Origin: a virus
IMG/VR virus record: IMGVR_UViG_3300031951_015091
Location: 1-64,000 of that record
Reading direction: 5' to 3' (one strand)
Length of the DNA stretch: 64,000 nt
A program made the translations under genes and the position numbers. Below the pieces are notes generated by a model, which was not told the origin of the DNA, searched no databases, and was given only the letters and a program-made list of their open reading frames with translations. The first letter of the stretch is position 1. Each line of letters opens with the position of its first letter. Below, one piece after another: positions 41,934 to 51,800 of the stretch.

Positions 41934-43183
41934 TAATACAAATTAGAAATAGCGGCAATTGTATTGTTTCCACTTAAATATGGTGTAAAAAGTTTTGAGC
42001 TGGAGATTGTACTCCATTTTCTGTCTGTGACTATTTGAACAGGAGAAGATACTCCTATTGCACCTCTTGTACCTTGTGGAGATTCTTGATTATTTCCAAA
42101 TACTCCGGCTTCATTTCTTCCCCAAGCCCATAATGTTCCATCTTCTTTAAGAGCAAAAGAAGTATCTTGTGAAACGGAAATTTCTGTCCAATCACTTCTA
42201 CTGGATATTTGTGTTGGAGAAGATCGTTGTGCTAAACCTAAGCCAGCTTCTGATCCAATTAAAGGCAAACCTAATTGTCCATAACCATTAGATCCCCAAC
42301 CCCAAAGAGTTCCATCGGTTTTAATAGCTAAAAAATGTATGTCTGCTGCTAGCGAATTTGGCCCAGCAATTTTTTTCCAATTAGTTGAAGAATCGAATTG
42401 AACCGGAGAAGATCGGTCTACTTTTATTCCTAAACGCTCTTGAGTTTGGCCCCAAACCCAAAGAGTTCCGTCAACTTTAATAGCTGTCACTACATTTTGG
42501 CGTGAAGAAGGATTAACAAATTTCCAAGTCCTGTCTAATCCAATTTGAACTGGAGAAGATCGATGTAAAAGAACACCACTATTAATACCTAAAGTACCAT
42601 AATCATTAGAACCCCAAGAGTATAATCTACCTTCATCTTTATCGCCTCTAATAGCAAATGTTGTATCTAATCCACAAACAACATATTTCCACCAAGTGTT
42701 TGATCCAATTTGAACAGGAGAAGATACACTAATACTTATGCTAGTATTAGTTCCTAGTTGACCGTATTCATTTCTTCCCCAACTCCATAATGTTCCATCC
42801 GTTTTTACAGCGCTACTATGTGCATTACCAGCAGATATATGAGCCCAATTTGTATCAACTCCAATTTGAACAGGAGAAGATAAATTGATTGTTGTGCTAT
42901 TTCCTAATTGGCCATATTCGTTTTTTCCCCAACTCCATAATGTTCCATCCGTTTTTAACGCTAAGGCATGACCAGATATATCAATTTCTTTCCAAAATTG
43001 GGAAGATTGTAATTGTACAGGTGATGATCTGGAAATTGTTGTTCCGTCACCAATAATACCAGATCTTCCGTCAGGTGAATTATCTCCCCAAATGAATATA
43101 TGACCAAATTTTGTTACCCTTTTTAAAATATTAGGTTTTAAAAATCTAGAAGTAACGTCTTTATTCCTCGATCTATATGTCAT
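41930..43183 (-). CDS. RCC1-type seven-bladed propeller protein A
   Basis: 417 residues. After a basic 27-residue N-terminus (MTYRSRNKDVTSRFLKP) there are seven repeats of the RCC1 type, each with SSPVQI, a W about 7 residues later, and KTDGTLWSWG plus NEYGQLG. Seven units close one beta-propeller. RCC1 domains are protein- or ligand-binding platforms; in phages similar proteins are tail-fibre or receptor-binding candidates. No signal peptide. Third of three tandem paralogues; the conserved blade core and varied loops suggest selection on a binding surface. Confidence 0.88.
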   Translation of the reverse strand: MTYRSRNKDVTSRFLKPNILKRVTKFGHIFIWGDNSPDGRSGIIGDGTTISRSSPVQLQSSQFWKEIDISGHALALKTDGTLWSWGKNEYGQLGNSTTINLSSPVQIGVDTNWAHISAGNAHSSAVKTDGTLWSWGRNEYGQLGTNTSISISVSSPVQIGSNTWWKYVVCGLDTTFAIRGDKDEGRLYSWGSNDYGTLGINSGVLLHRSSPVQIGLDRTWKFVNPSSRQNVVTAIKVDGTLWVWGQTQERLGIKVDRSSPVQFDSSTNWKKIAGPNSLAADIHFLAIKTDGTLWGWGSNGYGQLGLPLIGSEAGLGLAQRSSPTQISSRSDWTEISVSQDTSFALKEDGTLWAWGRNEAGVFGNNQESPQGTRGAIGVSSPVQIVTDRKWSTISSSKLFTPYLSGNNTIAAISNLYY

Positions 43184-43189
43184 TTTGTT

Positions 43190-44416
43190 TTAACCAAAAA
43201 AAGTTTCATCTTTTATACCAACAAATCCAGAAGCGACAGATGATACACTTACCCAATTATTGGCCCAATCAGTCCTGCTAGGATTCCACGAACCAAATAA
43301 AACAGGTGAACTTTCTGGTCCTGTTACGCCGAGCCTATATCCGTTAAAAGGTACGTTACTGCCCCACCCCCAAAGAGTTCCATCCGCTTTGATAGCCATA
43401 TTATAACGAAAAACTTCTACCCAATCGTTTGATGTTCCAATCTGTACCGGAGATGATTTTGCCGATCCAGTACCAGGCGGTTCATTTAAGAAACTTCCTC
43501 CCCAAGCCCATAATGTTCCATCGGTTTTAACTGCTGTAGCGCTGATCTCTGATCTTATTACTGATTTCCAATTATTTTCTGTACCAAGTTGTACAGGTTC
43601 TCCCCGCGTATCAGAATAACCGCTAGTAGAATTTCCAAACCCTCCGTAAAAATTTTGACCCCAAATCCAAAGAGTCCCATATCTATCAATTACAGCATAG
43701 GTGTCTACTAATTTACTCCAATCTCTGGATGATCCAATTTGGGTTGGAGAGGAAAATATTGTAATATTATTAATATCAATGCCCCATTTCCAAAGAGTTC
43801 CATCTGATTTGAGAGCAAACGCTCTGTGATTACCCTGATCAGATTTTACAGATACCCATTTATTATCTGTACCTATTTGTGTTGGAGAAGATACGTTGTT
43901 GGATAAAGATCCAAAAGTAAAAGATGGTGGACCATAACCTAATTGGGCTCTATAATTATGCCCCCAAGACCAAAGAGTTCCATCGGTTTTAATAGCAAAG
44001 GTTGAATATATACTTCGTTCTACCATTAACCAGTTAGTATCTGCTCCAATTTGAGTAGGAGAAGATTTTCCTTGCAAGAAGTTTGATGTATTATCTCCAA
44101 TTTGACCATAATCGTTTGCACCCCAACCCCAAAGAGTTCCATCCGACTTAATAGCGTGAACACCTAAAGCATCACAAGAAATTGAAGCCCAACCAACTCC
44201 ACTTCCAAGTAAAACGGCAGATGATCGATAAGTTTGATCATTAAGACCTAATTGGGCTCGATCATTTGCGCCTAAACCATAAAGATAACTTTGTAAAGGA
44301 AAATCTCTAATATATCCATAGTTGTCAAATAATCTAGTCGTAGACACATATGATCCAAGTGAAGTATTGGATATATCTGTTGTGGTGCTATTTTGAGTAA
44401 TGAGATAATTAGTCAT
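43190..44416 (-). CDS. RCC1-type seven-bladed propeller protein B
   Basis: 408 residues. N-terminal 48 residues (MTNYLITQNSTTTDISNT ... IRDFPLQSYLYG) differ from A and C and may be the attachment segment. Seven RCC1 units follow, with SSPTQI/SSPVQI marks (the first and the fifth degenerate: RSSAVLL, GEPVQL) and DGTLWSWG cores. Gaps to its neighbours are 6 and 5 bp, so A, B and C form one operon. Likely role as for A. Confidence 0.88.
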   Translation of the reverse strand: MTNYLITQNSTTTDISNTSLGSYVSTTRLFDNYGYIRDFPLQSYLYGLGANDRAQLGLNDQTYRSSAVLLGSGVGWASISCDALGVHAIKSDGTLWGWGANDYGQIGDNTSNFLQGKSSPTQIGADTNWLMVERSIYSTFAIKTDGTLWSWGHNYRAQLGYGPPSFTFGSLSNNVSSPTQIGTDNKWVSVKSDQGNHRAFALKSDGTLWKWGIDINNITIFSSPTQIGSSRDWSKLVDTYAVIDRYGTLWIWGQNFYGGFGNSTSGYSDTRGEPVQLGTENNWKSVIRSEISATAVKTDGTLWAWGGSFLNEPPGTGSAKSSPVQIGTSNDWVEVFRYNMAIKADGTLWGWGSNVPFNGYRLGVTGPESSPVLFGSWNPSRTDWANNWVSVSSVASGFVGIKDETFFG

Positions 44417-44421
44417 TTGTA

Positions 44422-45639
44422 TTATTTAAAACCTGGATCTTTTAAAGCCAAAAAATTTACACTACCCGTCACGCCTGAGGCCGACTGGATTGTAGAAATC
44501 TTTCTAAATCCAACATTTGATGTAACGGGTATTGGGGCAGTCGCATGAAGTGTCAAGAGTTGAACTGGAGATGATCGATAAGGAATCCATGTTCCGTCAG
44601 CTGTATTTGAAGGATTATAACTCCATGTGCCCCAAACCCAAAGAGTTCCATCTGATTTTATGCCCATACCGTGATTGCTACCAGAAAAAAACTTGTTTCC
44701 GCCAATTTCCACATATCTCCATGGAAGTTGACCATTACCTTGTCCAAGCACCTGAACAGGAGAGCTTCTAGAAATATTTGTACCATCACCAAGTTGTCCT
44801 ACTGTATTACTTCCCCAAGCCCATAATGTTCCATCGGTTTTAAATGCTGTAATTCCTCCAGAATTAACTGATCTCCAATTCGTGTTTGCTCCAATTTGAA
44901 CGGGTGACGAATACTCTTTACCAAATGGAGAAGTTTCAGCCGGATTTAAACGAGCAGCGTTGCCCCATAACCAGAGAGTTCCATTTGATTTAATAGCTGC
45001 TCTAACAGAACTAGAACTACTAATATATTTCCAATTTGTGTTTGTTCCAATTTGAACAGGAGAGCTTCTGGGAATTATCGTATTATCACCAACTTCACCA
45101 TTAGAATTAAAGCCCCAAGACCAAAGAGTTCCATTATTTTTAAGGGCTAATCCATATTCTATTGCAAACCAATCATTTGAACTACCAATTTGAGTAGGAG
45201 AAGAACGATCAATTAGGTCACCAAGACCTAGGCCACCAACATTATTAAGCCCCCAAGACCAAATAGTTCCATCAGTTTTAACAGCGTTAGCCACATAACT
45301 GAAAGCTGAAATTTTTTTCCAATTTCTGTTTGTTCCAATTTGAACTGGTGATGTAATATTTGTTCCTGGAGCACTTCCAGTATACCATTGTGGGTCATAT
45401 CCGTAAGCCCATAATGTTCTATCCGATCTGATAAGAAAAGCATAATTTGAGCCTGGATCTCCCTCTATTTCTCTCCAAGAAGCTGAGTTTGCTGTTACAT
45501 CATAAAATTTTTCTCCATTGCTATTTCTATTGTAATAATGCCATACTGTTCCACCAATGGTTATACTATCTAAAAATTCAAGATCGGTATCAATTGCATC
45601 GCTTAAAAGATCTTGATCAGTATTAACTTTAAATACCAT
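44422..45639 (-). CDS. RCC1-type propeller protein C
   Basis: 405 residues. MVFKVNTDQDLLSDAIDTD and VWHYYNRNSNGEKFYDVTAN form a distinct N-terminus; similar HYYNxNxxGE-type segments occur in phage fibre proteins. Six clear SSPVQ units plus one N-terminal unit without it (WREIEGDPGSNYAFLIRSD, RTLWAYG) give seven blades. The start overlaps the end of the S74 chaperone gene by 11 bp, linking the propellers to a fibre-maturation gene. Confidence 0.87.
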   Translation of the reverse strand: MVFKVNTDQDLLSDAIDTDLEFLDSITIGGTVWHYYNRNSNGEKFYDVTANSASWREIEGDPGSNYAFLIRSDRTLWAYGYDPQWYTGSAPGTNITSPVQIGTNRNWKKISAFSYVANAVKTDGTIWSWGLNNVGGLGLGDLIDRSSPTQIGSSNDWFAIEYGLALKNNGTLWSWGFNSNGEVGDNTIIPRSSPVQIGTNTNWKYISSSSSVRAAIKSNGTLWLWGNAARLNPAETSPFGKEYSSPVQIGANTNWRSVNSGGITAFKTDGTLWAWGSNTVGQLGDGTNISRSSPVQVLGQGNGQLPWRYVEIGGNKFFSGSNHGMGIKSDGTLWVWGTWSYNPSNTADGTWIPYRSSPVQLLTLHATAPIPVTSNVGFRKISTIQSASGVTGSVNFLALKDPGFK

Positions 45640-46180
45640 TTTTATTTTCTAATTCTTGTACTCTATGATTTAATTCTTTAACTGTTTCTACCAAATAAGC
45701 AATAAGACCTTGATAGTTTATTGTTTTGAAACCTTGTGTTGTTTCATTTACTAAATGAGGTAAAGTTTTTTCAACATCTTGAGCAATAAAACCAGAAGCT
45801 TTTCTACCGTTATCTTTCCAATTAAATTCAACTCCAGATAATTTTGAAATCATTGAAATTGGATTTTCAATTTCTAAAATATTGTTTTTTAATGTTATAT
45901 CGGATACCGTATTAAAATTAATTGAAGTAAGAGTTGCTGTATTTGGATTAAAATACAATTGAGTATTTGATATGAAAACATTTGGAGAAAGTAAACCAGT
46001 ATTAGAAGAAGCCAAACAAACTGGATAATCTAAATTTGTAGAGGTGTTTACGGTAGCAATAGCCGGTACAGCTATTGAAACATTAGAAATTTGATAAACT
46101 TTACCTTGTGTGTCTACACTAACAATTGCAGTTATTAAATTACTTCCATATGTTCCTGCAGGTACGCCAAGAATAGCCAT
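45629..46180 (-). CDS. Fibre-tip protein with S74 intramolecular chaperone
   Basis: 183 residues. N-terminal 90 residues are beta and Ser/Asn/Thr-rich. From residue 93, SDITLKNNILEIENP, then LSGVEFNWKDNGRKASGFIAQDV and a closing amphipathic helix (LIAYLVETVKELNHRVQELE) are the peptidase S74 auto-cleaving chaperone, with catalytic S93 and K98 dyad in place. It trimerises the fibre, then cuts itself off. The upstream part is very short for a full fibre, so a small tip protein is made, next to the RCC1 genes. Confidence 0.9.
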   Translation of the reverse strand: MAILGVPAGTYGSNLITAIVSVDTQGKVYQISNVSIAVPAIATVNTSTNLDYPVCLASSNTGLLSPNVFISNTQLYFNPNTATLTSINFNTVSDITLKNNILEIENPISMISKLSGVEFNWKDNGRKASGFIAQDVEKTLPHLVNETTQGFKTINYQGLIAYLVETVKELNHRVQELENKNGI

Positions 46181-46181
46181 T

Positions 46182-46508
46182 TTATGTTATCTCCAAAGCT
46201 GAAACAACCACATCAGCTGAACTTGCCAAAGAAGTTTGAACATTTATAAAATCTCCAGCTTCTAAAACTAATTTTTGATCTCCTCCAATTGGCACTAAAG
46301 TTTGACCTGTAGCTATGGGTGCCATGTGAGTTAAAAAGCATAATGTGCCGCCGGAATTTATCATCACATTTGCTGTAATTGCTGTTCCAGTTTTATTAGC
46401 AACAGACATACCAATTATTGTTGTTTGAGTTGCAGCTTGACAAATGTAAACATTTGAAGCTGAAGTACCAACCGAATTAGTTAAATTATTTTTAAAACTA
46501 TTTGCCAT
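46182..46508 (-). CDS. Small beta-rich virion protein
   Basis: 108 residues. NVYICQAATQTTIIGMSVANKTGTAITANVMI (in two parts) and LEAGDFINVQTSLASSADVV are the pattern of small phage structural beta-sandwich proteins seen next to fibre genes (head-fibre/neck-like, QTTIIGxxVAN). Start 1 bp after the S74 gene in reading direction. Function unknown. Confidence 0.7.
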   Translation of the reverse strand: MANSFKNNLTNSVGTSASNVYICQAATQTTIIGMSVANKTGTAITANVMINSGGTLCFLTHMAPIATGQTLVPIGGDQKLVLEAGDFINVQTSLASSADVVVSALEIT

Positions 46509-46519
46509 TTTAGTACCTT

Positions 46520-47068
46520 TTATCCTAAAGCAATTGAAAATGCAAGAGCATCCGCACTAGCAACATTTGCCGCAGTGAAAGCTCCGTTAGCGTATACAGC
46601 AGCTGAATTCGATTTAGCTGAAGTTGTGTTTAAGAGATTACCAGCAGATCCAACCAATAAAGTCACATTTGCTATTTCGTGATTACCATATGAAACAAAT
46701 GTTGTGCCAGCAAATGTTGCAGTATTTTGTATAATGGATGTTGTATTGCCAACATACAAATCTCTAGTTATATCTAAAGTTTTAAGTATGTTAACATTAC
46801 CAGAAACATTTAAATCTTCTAAAATATATCCAGAACCGTTTACATTGAGATTATCAAAACCAATAACATCTAAAGTGATATTACCACTTACTGTAAGATC
46901 TCCTCCAATTGTAACGTCATTTTCAATATGCATGTTGGTGTTAGCAACATAAGTTTTGGTTACACCACCTTCTCTCAATAAATTTATATCATCAACTATA
47001 TTTTGAGTTGTTGATAACCATTGATAAAATGTGTTAGTGGTAACTACTGCGCTTATTATATTAGCCAT
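46520..47068 (-). CDS. Small fibre-shaft protein
   Basis: 182 residues. Helical start MANIISAVVTTNTFYQWLS, then repeats of the type DVTIGGDLTVSGNITLD, NVSGNVNILKTLDITRDL, that is a beta-helix shaft with G/N-rich turns as in phage fibres, ending in one AVYANGAFTAAN shaft repeat. Overlaps the 81-residue coiled-coil gene by 1 bp. Confidence 0.75.
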   Translation of the reverse strand: MANIISAVVTTNTFYQWLSTTQNIVDDINLLREGGVTKTYVANTNMHIENDVTIGGDLTVSGNITLDVIGFDNLNVNGSGYILEDLNVSGNVNILKTLDITRDLYVGNTTSIIQNTATFAGTTFVSYGNHEIANVTLLVGSAGNLLNTTSAKSNSAAVYANGAFTAANVASADALAFSIALG

Positions 47069-47313
47069 TATTGTTTCCGGAGTGAGGCAATTTCAATGAG
47101 TAAATTTTTAATATCTTGCATATCAGATTCTAATTTTGCCAATCGTTGTTTAGTTTCACTTTCATCTTTTTTAAGTGCTTGAACGAGATTTTTTTTATTT
47201 CTATATTCTCTTAAAGCCGCTAAATTATTATTTAGAAGAGCTTTGGAATTTACATCTCTAACTAAATTTTCATCTTCAGTTTGTATTAAAATATTAGAAT
47301 CTATCATTGTCAT
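47068..47313 (-). CDS. Small coiled-coil protein
   Basis: 81 residues; residues about 30-78 form one charged coiled coil (LAALREYRNKKNLVQALKKD, ETKQRLAKLESDMQDIKNLL). ATG overlaps the upstream stop (ATGA), so it is translated with the large tail proteins. Possibly a fibre assembly factor; not recognised. Confidence 0.75.
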   Translation of the reverse strand: MTMIDSNILIQTEDENLVRDVNSKALLNNNLAALREYRNKKNLVQALKKDESETKQRLAKLESDMQDIKNLLIEIASLRKQ

Positions 47314-48896
47314 GGTGCTAATGCTATTGCTCTAAAATCTTTAATTATAGGAACATAATTTGTATCTGAAGATCTCATCACTATTTTAATTGAGAATGTT
47401 TTAAAGTTATTGTATGTCACACCATCTGTTCCAAGGTAAGAACAGTCTAATGTTGATGGTTTAAACAAATATTCTATAAAATCTGTTTCAACTTGTGATT
47501 TAAGAGTATTTAAAATTGATTCATTACCTTGTTGAACATTTATCATTCTAACATAAGGTCTATCTTCAAATAAAGTTTCATCTTCATCTGCTAAAACTCT
47601 GTAGTAAACTTCAATAGTTGTTGCTGATGGTTGATAAGCAGTAAGGTAAACACGAATCATATTTGCATCAAAACCATCTGCTAAATTAACTCTACGTGTA
47701 ATGTAACGAGCTGCAGCTGGTCCACCTGTTGGACTAATTTCCGATTCGCAAGATATAACAGCTCTATTTTCTGAAGTAGATTGTGGACCTCCTGCATCAT
47801 AAGATAGAAATATATTCGTATTACCTACGTAACCAGAACCTTCAGTCGTTATTTCAATTCTTTCTATTTTACCTGATGTTGTATTAGCTACTGCTTTTCC
47901 TACAAAACCTGAACCTGGATAAACATCTGAATAAGATGCTGTGCTATTAGAAACATAGAGAGTAGCATTACCTGTTTGATTTCTACCAGCATCAACAATA
48001 GTAAATTTATTCAAAGCTAACCCACAATCATTAATTACATTTTTAACTCCAATCAAATTAACTCTAGTAGAATCAATCATGGGCGAAACTGTATTATCTG
48101 ATGTTACTAAACCAGCTTTAATAAAAACTGAATTTCCACTGGTATAAACTACTTTTCTAGTATCTAAAACTAAATTTTCATCTTGTAAAAAAGAAGTATA
48201 TTCAGTATCTAAAACGCCGCTAGAATTATCTCTTAATCTATACGAATAATTTGTTGAGGCTCCGTCAAATAATAACTCTTGTGTTCCAACTTTCATTAAA
48301 TCAAATTCAATATTTGAAGTTGGACTTATATTTTCAAAAACAACTTCTGTAGTTGAATTTGGTGTAAAATCACATGCGTTTAAACGAAACATTAAATCAA
48401 TATCTTGATATGCGGTATAAGTTGATCCGTTTTGTGATTTAAAAAATGAACCCGTATAAACTTGTTTATCTACTCGGCGATCTGAACCATCAAGTCTTGT
48501 ACCGCCAACCTCTGCTATAAAAACTTCATAATTATCAGAATTGGTAAACATAACAATAGCATGCTCGCCAGGTAAAAGAAAAATTGGCGCAGGAAATTTA
48601 AATCTTGTATAATGATTTGGATTTGAAAGATTTGGAATATTAGTACCAGAACCAGTAACAACATTAATTTTATCTGGCCTTAATGATACTTGGCCAAGAG
48701 CTGCACTACTATGAATTAATGATGAGTGTGGGTAACCATTTATAACAGGTCTAAGTTGAACTGTAAATGGTTGATATGTTACTTGGTCTTTTTTCTTAAA
48801 AACTAAATCAACACTATGTACAAACATACCTTTTGGATATGTTGCTGCGTCAACAAAAAAAGTTTGTGCTACTGGATCAATAAACGATGTTGCCAT
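47310..48896 (-). CDS. Tail/baseplate protein, partner of the DUF4815-like protein
   Basis: 528 residues. MATSFIDPVAQTFFVDAATYPKGMFVHSVD is the DPLAQTF-x-V start that in related phages occurs inside or right after the DUF4815 tail protein; LPGEHAIVMFTNSDNYEVF and YTGSFFKSQNGSTYT follow. The C-terminal 150 residues (VNLADGFDANMIRVYLTAYQ, STIEVYYRVLADEDE, FSIKIVMRSSDTNYVPI) form a beta domain. 1 bp gap to its neighbour. Probably part of the outer baseplate or the fibre base. Confidence 0.82.
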   Translation of the reverse strand: MATSFIDPVAQTFFVDAATYPKGMFVHSVDLVFKKKDQVTYQPFTVQLRPVINGYPHSSLIHSSAALGQVSLRPDKINVVTGSGTNIPNLSNPNHYTRFKFPAPIFLLPGEHAIVMFTNSDNYEVFIAEVGGTRLDGSDRRVDKQVYTGSFFKSQNGSTYTAYQDIDLMFRLNACDFTPNSTTEVVFENISPTSNIEFDLMKVGTQELLFDGASTNYSYRLRDNSSGVLDTEYTSFLQDENLVLDTRKVVYTSGNSVFIKAGLVTSDNTVSPMIDSTRVNLIGVKNVINDCGLALNKFTIVDAGRNQTGNATLYVSNSTASYSDVYPGSGFVGKAVANTTSGKIERIEITTEGSGYVGNTNIFLSYDAGGPQSTSENRAVISCESEISPTGGPAAARYITRRVNLADGFDANMIRVYLTAYQPSATTIEVYYRVLADEDETLFEDRPYVRMINVQQGNESILNTLKSQVETDFIEYLFKPSTLDCSYLGTDGVTYNNFKTFSIKIVMRSSDTNYVPIIKDFRAIALAP

Positions 48897-48897
48897 A

Positions 48898-51800
48898 TTA
48901 ATTCCTAATTAATTTACTTTTGAAGTATTCTTTAATTACTTTAAACGGTGAAGTTACAATATTAATTGAAGAAACTAATATGTAAAATGCTACCATGAAA
49001 GTAAAGATAGTGTAACCTTTTAATCTAGAATCTGGTTTACTTAGGTTTGGATTTGTTAAACCAACTATTGAACAAATAATTAAACCTAACCAAAACACAA
49101 GTTTACCAACTAAAGAACCTTCGTCACGAACTCTTTCAACATATGCCATTTCATCTGACCAAGGTCTTGCAATTACTTCTGTCATATGTAGTGCTATATT
49201 TCTTTGCATTTCGTTATTGTCTTTCATATCCCAAAGATATAAACTTGGCCCACGACCCTTTAACCATTCGACAATTGTTTTTGCCCAATACACATAACCA
49301 CGATAAATGATTGGATGATTACGTTGCAGGCGGCGACCAAATCTTTGATCGGCTTCATTTATATCTGGCGCAAAGAAACCTTGTTGTGCCATTTCAGAGC
49401 AGATAATTTTACAACCAGAACCTCCGCCACTTGGAGGTGGAGTTCTATCTCGAATTAGAGTTGATCCAAGAACTTCTCTTTGAACAACCGAACTTTTTGC
49501 AATATTATCTTGTCTTTCATAAATTGCTTGAACTTGAATAGTAGGAACACGAACAGAAACCGAAACATTTTCAACAGTATTTAAAACACCTTGAGCATAC
49601 CATTGTTCTTCTGCAAAAGAACTTGTTAGTTGAGGATCATTTGTTGAAGAATTCGTTAATCTGATTAAACGAGCTCCTGTCCTGCTTCTCCATCCATTGT
49701 CATAAGCGGTTGGGCCATAATTTGGCAAATACCATCGGCCCGCCATATCGCCATGATCATCAGACTGTGGTTTACCTACAGACCAACGAGAGGTGCTATC
49801 AGGATTTACATCCCAATTGGAAGAAAGTGTTGCAACTTTAGTGCTTCCATTATAATTTATAATTGTTCTTTCTTGGCCAATTCCTGTACCAGCAATAATT
49901 CTTATTTTATAAAATTGTGTTGCATCAATTGGATCTTCTAAAACTTTAGTTCCAGTAAATGGCCAAGTGACATTTGCATAGGTTGTTACAACATCAACAT
50001 ATGTGTTATTATAAGGAGCTCCAGAACCAAGAGTTACTGTGTTGGCAGTAGCAGATGTTACATTACCGTTATTCCAAAACATAATATCAATTTTAGCTGT
50101 AGCTCCACTTAATGTACCTGTAATTGTATCATTTGCTGCAAAAGTTCCTCTTACATCACTTAAATAAATGACAGGTTGATCTAATGACCAAGATCTACCA
50201 GATTGTTTTACAACAATAGCTGAACCACCACTAGAAGAAGTTACTCTTTCATAAACTCCATAACTATCATTAAAATCACTACTTACATTAGCTAACCAAG
50301 CTATAGAAGGAAATTCAATATATTTTGTTCCGTCAAGATCTCCTTGTTCTGCATACAAATAGTGATATTCATTTGGCCTTAAATTTTTTGCTACTGTAAT
50401 AATCCATTGAGCTCGAATATAAGGTATAATAGAGAGATCAACTTGCCTAGCTCCAATACTTTTAGTTATTCTTTCAGGAACAAGAACCTTTTTAGTTCCT
50501 GTTCTATCTTTTGAATAATATGTTGTTGTAGTAGTTGATTTTACAGTATCATTATAATCGAGATATCCTGATGATCTTCCTTCAACCCGTGTTTGCACAT
50601 CAACAGTTTGTCCAGAAACAAAAGTATTCCAAGAATTCCATTGATTACCCCAACCAGCCGCTCTAGTGTCGTGAAGTGCTTCTCCAATTTGAGCCCATGC
50701 GTCATTTTCGCCTTCTAGGTTTACAAGAACATCTGGCCGTGTTTCTTTATCGATCCAAAAATCTCCTGGCGGAGTAAAATCAAGTGTGCCAGAATAATTT
50801 GAAAGAACAAAAGGATTTACAGCAATTCCATTTGTTGCTACATTTTGACTAATTATTGATTTGATTGTATATGGACTAACTACAATTTGACCAGCTTCCA
50901 CATTAGCAGTTGTAAAACTTGTATTTACAACAAAAGAAATGCTTTCATCTTCAAAATAAGGTCTAAGTTCTCCAGCTTCAAAATCCATCGCACACTTATA
51001 ATCAACATTTTTAACATCGCCAACTTGATGACCTCTAAATGTATCAGTTAAAATACCATTTTTAAATCTTTCTAAACCATTATCATCAAGAACAGTTAAA
51101 TCTTGAGCTGATCTTTCTAATAGATTTAGTGTAGTATAATATTCTAGATTATCAATACGTTTTTCTAATTTACCAATATCTCGCATTGTATATCGTTTGT
51201 TTTCAATATACTTAACCTTTGTATCAGAAGGAAAAAAAGTATACGGATTAACAAAAATAGTATACAAACTCATTGTACCATCTGGTTCAGCTGGCGTATT
51301 TGGATTTAAAGAAGAAATTCCTTTAACAACTCTAAATTTTTTATCTTCACCTAAAACAATTCTATCTATTCTTGGAATATAATAACTATAATCAGATTCT
51401 AAAGCTTCATCTGCTCTAGGGATTGAAATACCAGAAAGAGTAAAATTTCCTGAAACAGCACTAGCATTGGTACGAATTGGCCTAAAATCAACACAATCTC
51501 TAAGTTTATACACTTCACCAGTTGCCGGACTTGTATAATTTGGTATTTTAGCATATCGAATATCTTCAGTTGCTCCAAGTGAAGCATTATTATATGAATC
51601 AACAGTAAAATAACCATCTCCAGTATGAGTAAAATAATTAACTAATACTAAAAGTTGTCCTGTTGGAGGCAAAGCACCAGCTTTTAATGTAATAGAACCA
51701 TGATCGTAATAAGCATCCGTTTGACCATCATTTAAGATATACCTATCAGTAATGTCTTTTGATGTGTCGGACAAATCTGCAGCAACAACAGCAGTAGAAA

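Noticed and set aside
41930-45639. RCC1 genes as eukaryotic contamination
   Set aside because: They have no introns, are packed between phage genes with overlaps, and a same-type propeller is fused to a phage fibre shaft.
19779-45639. Diversity-generating retroelement explaining RCC1 loop variation
   Set aside because: No reverse transcriptase or template/variable repeat pair is seen in the window.
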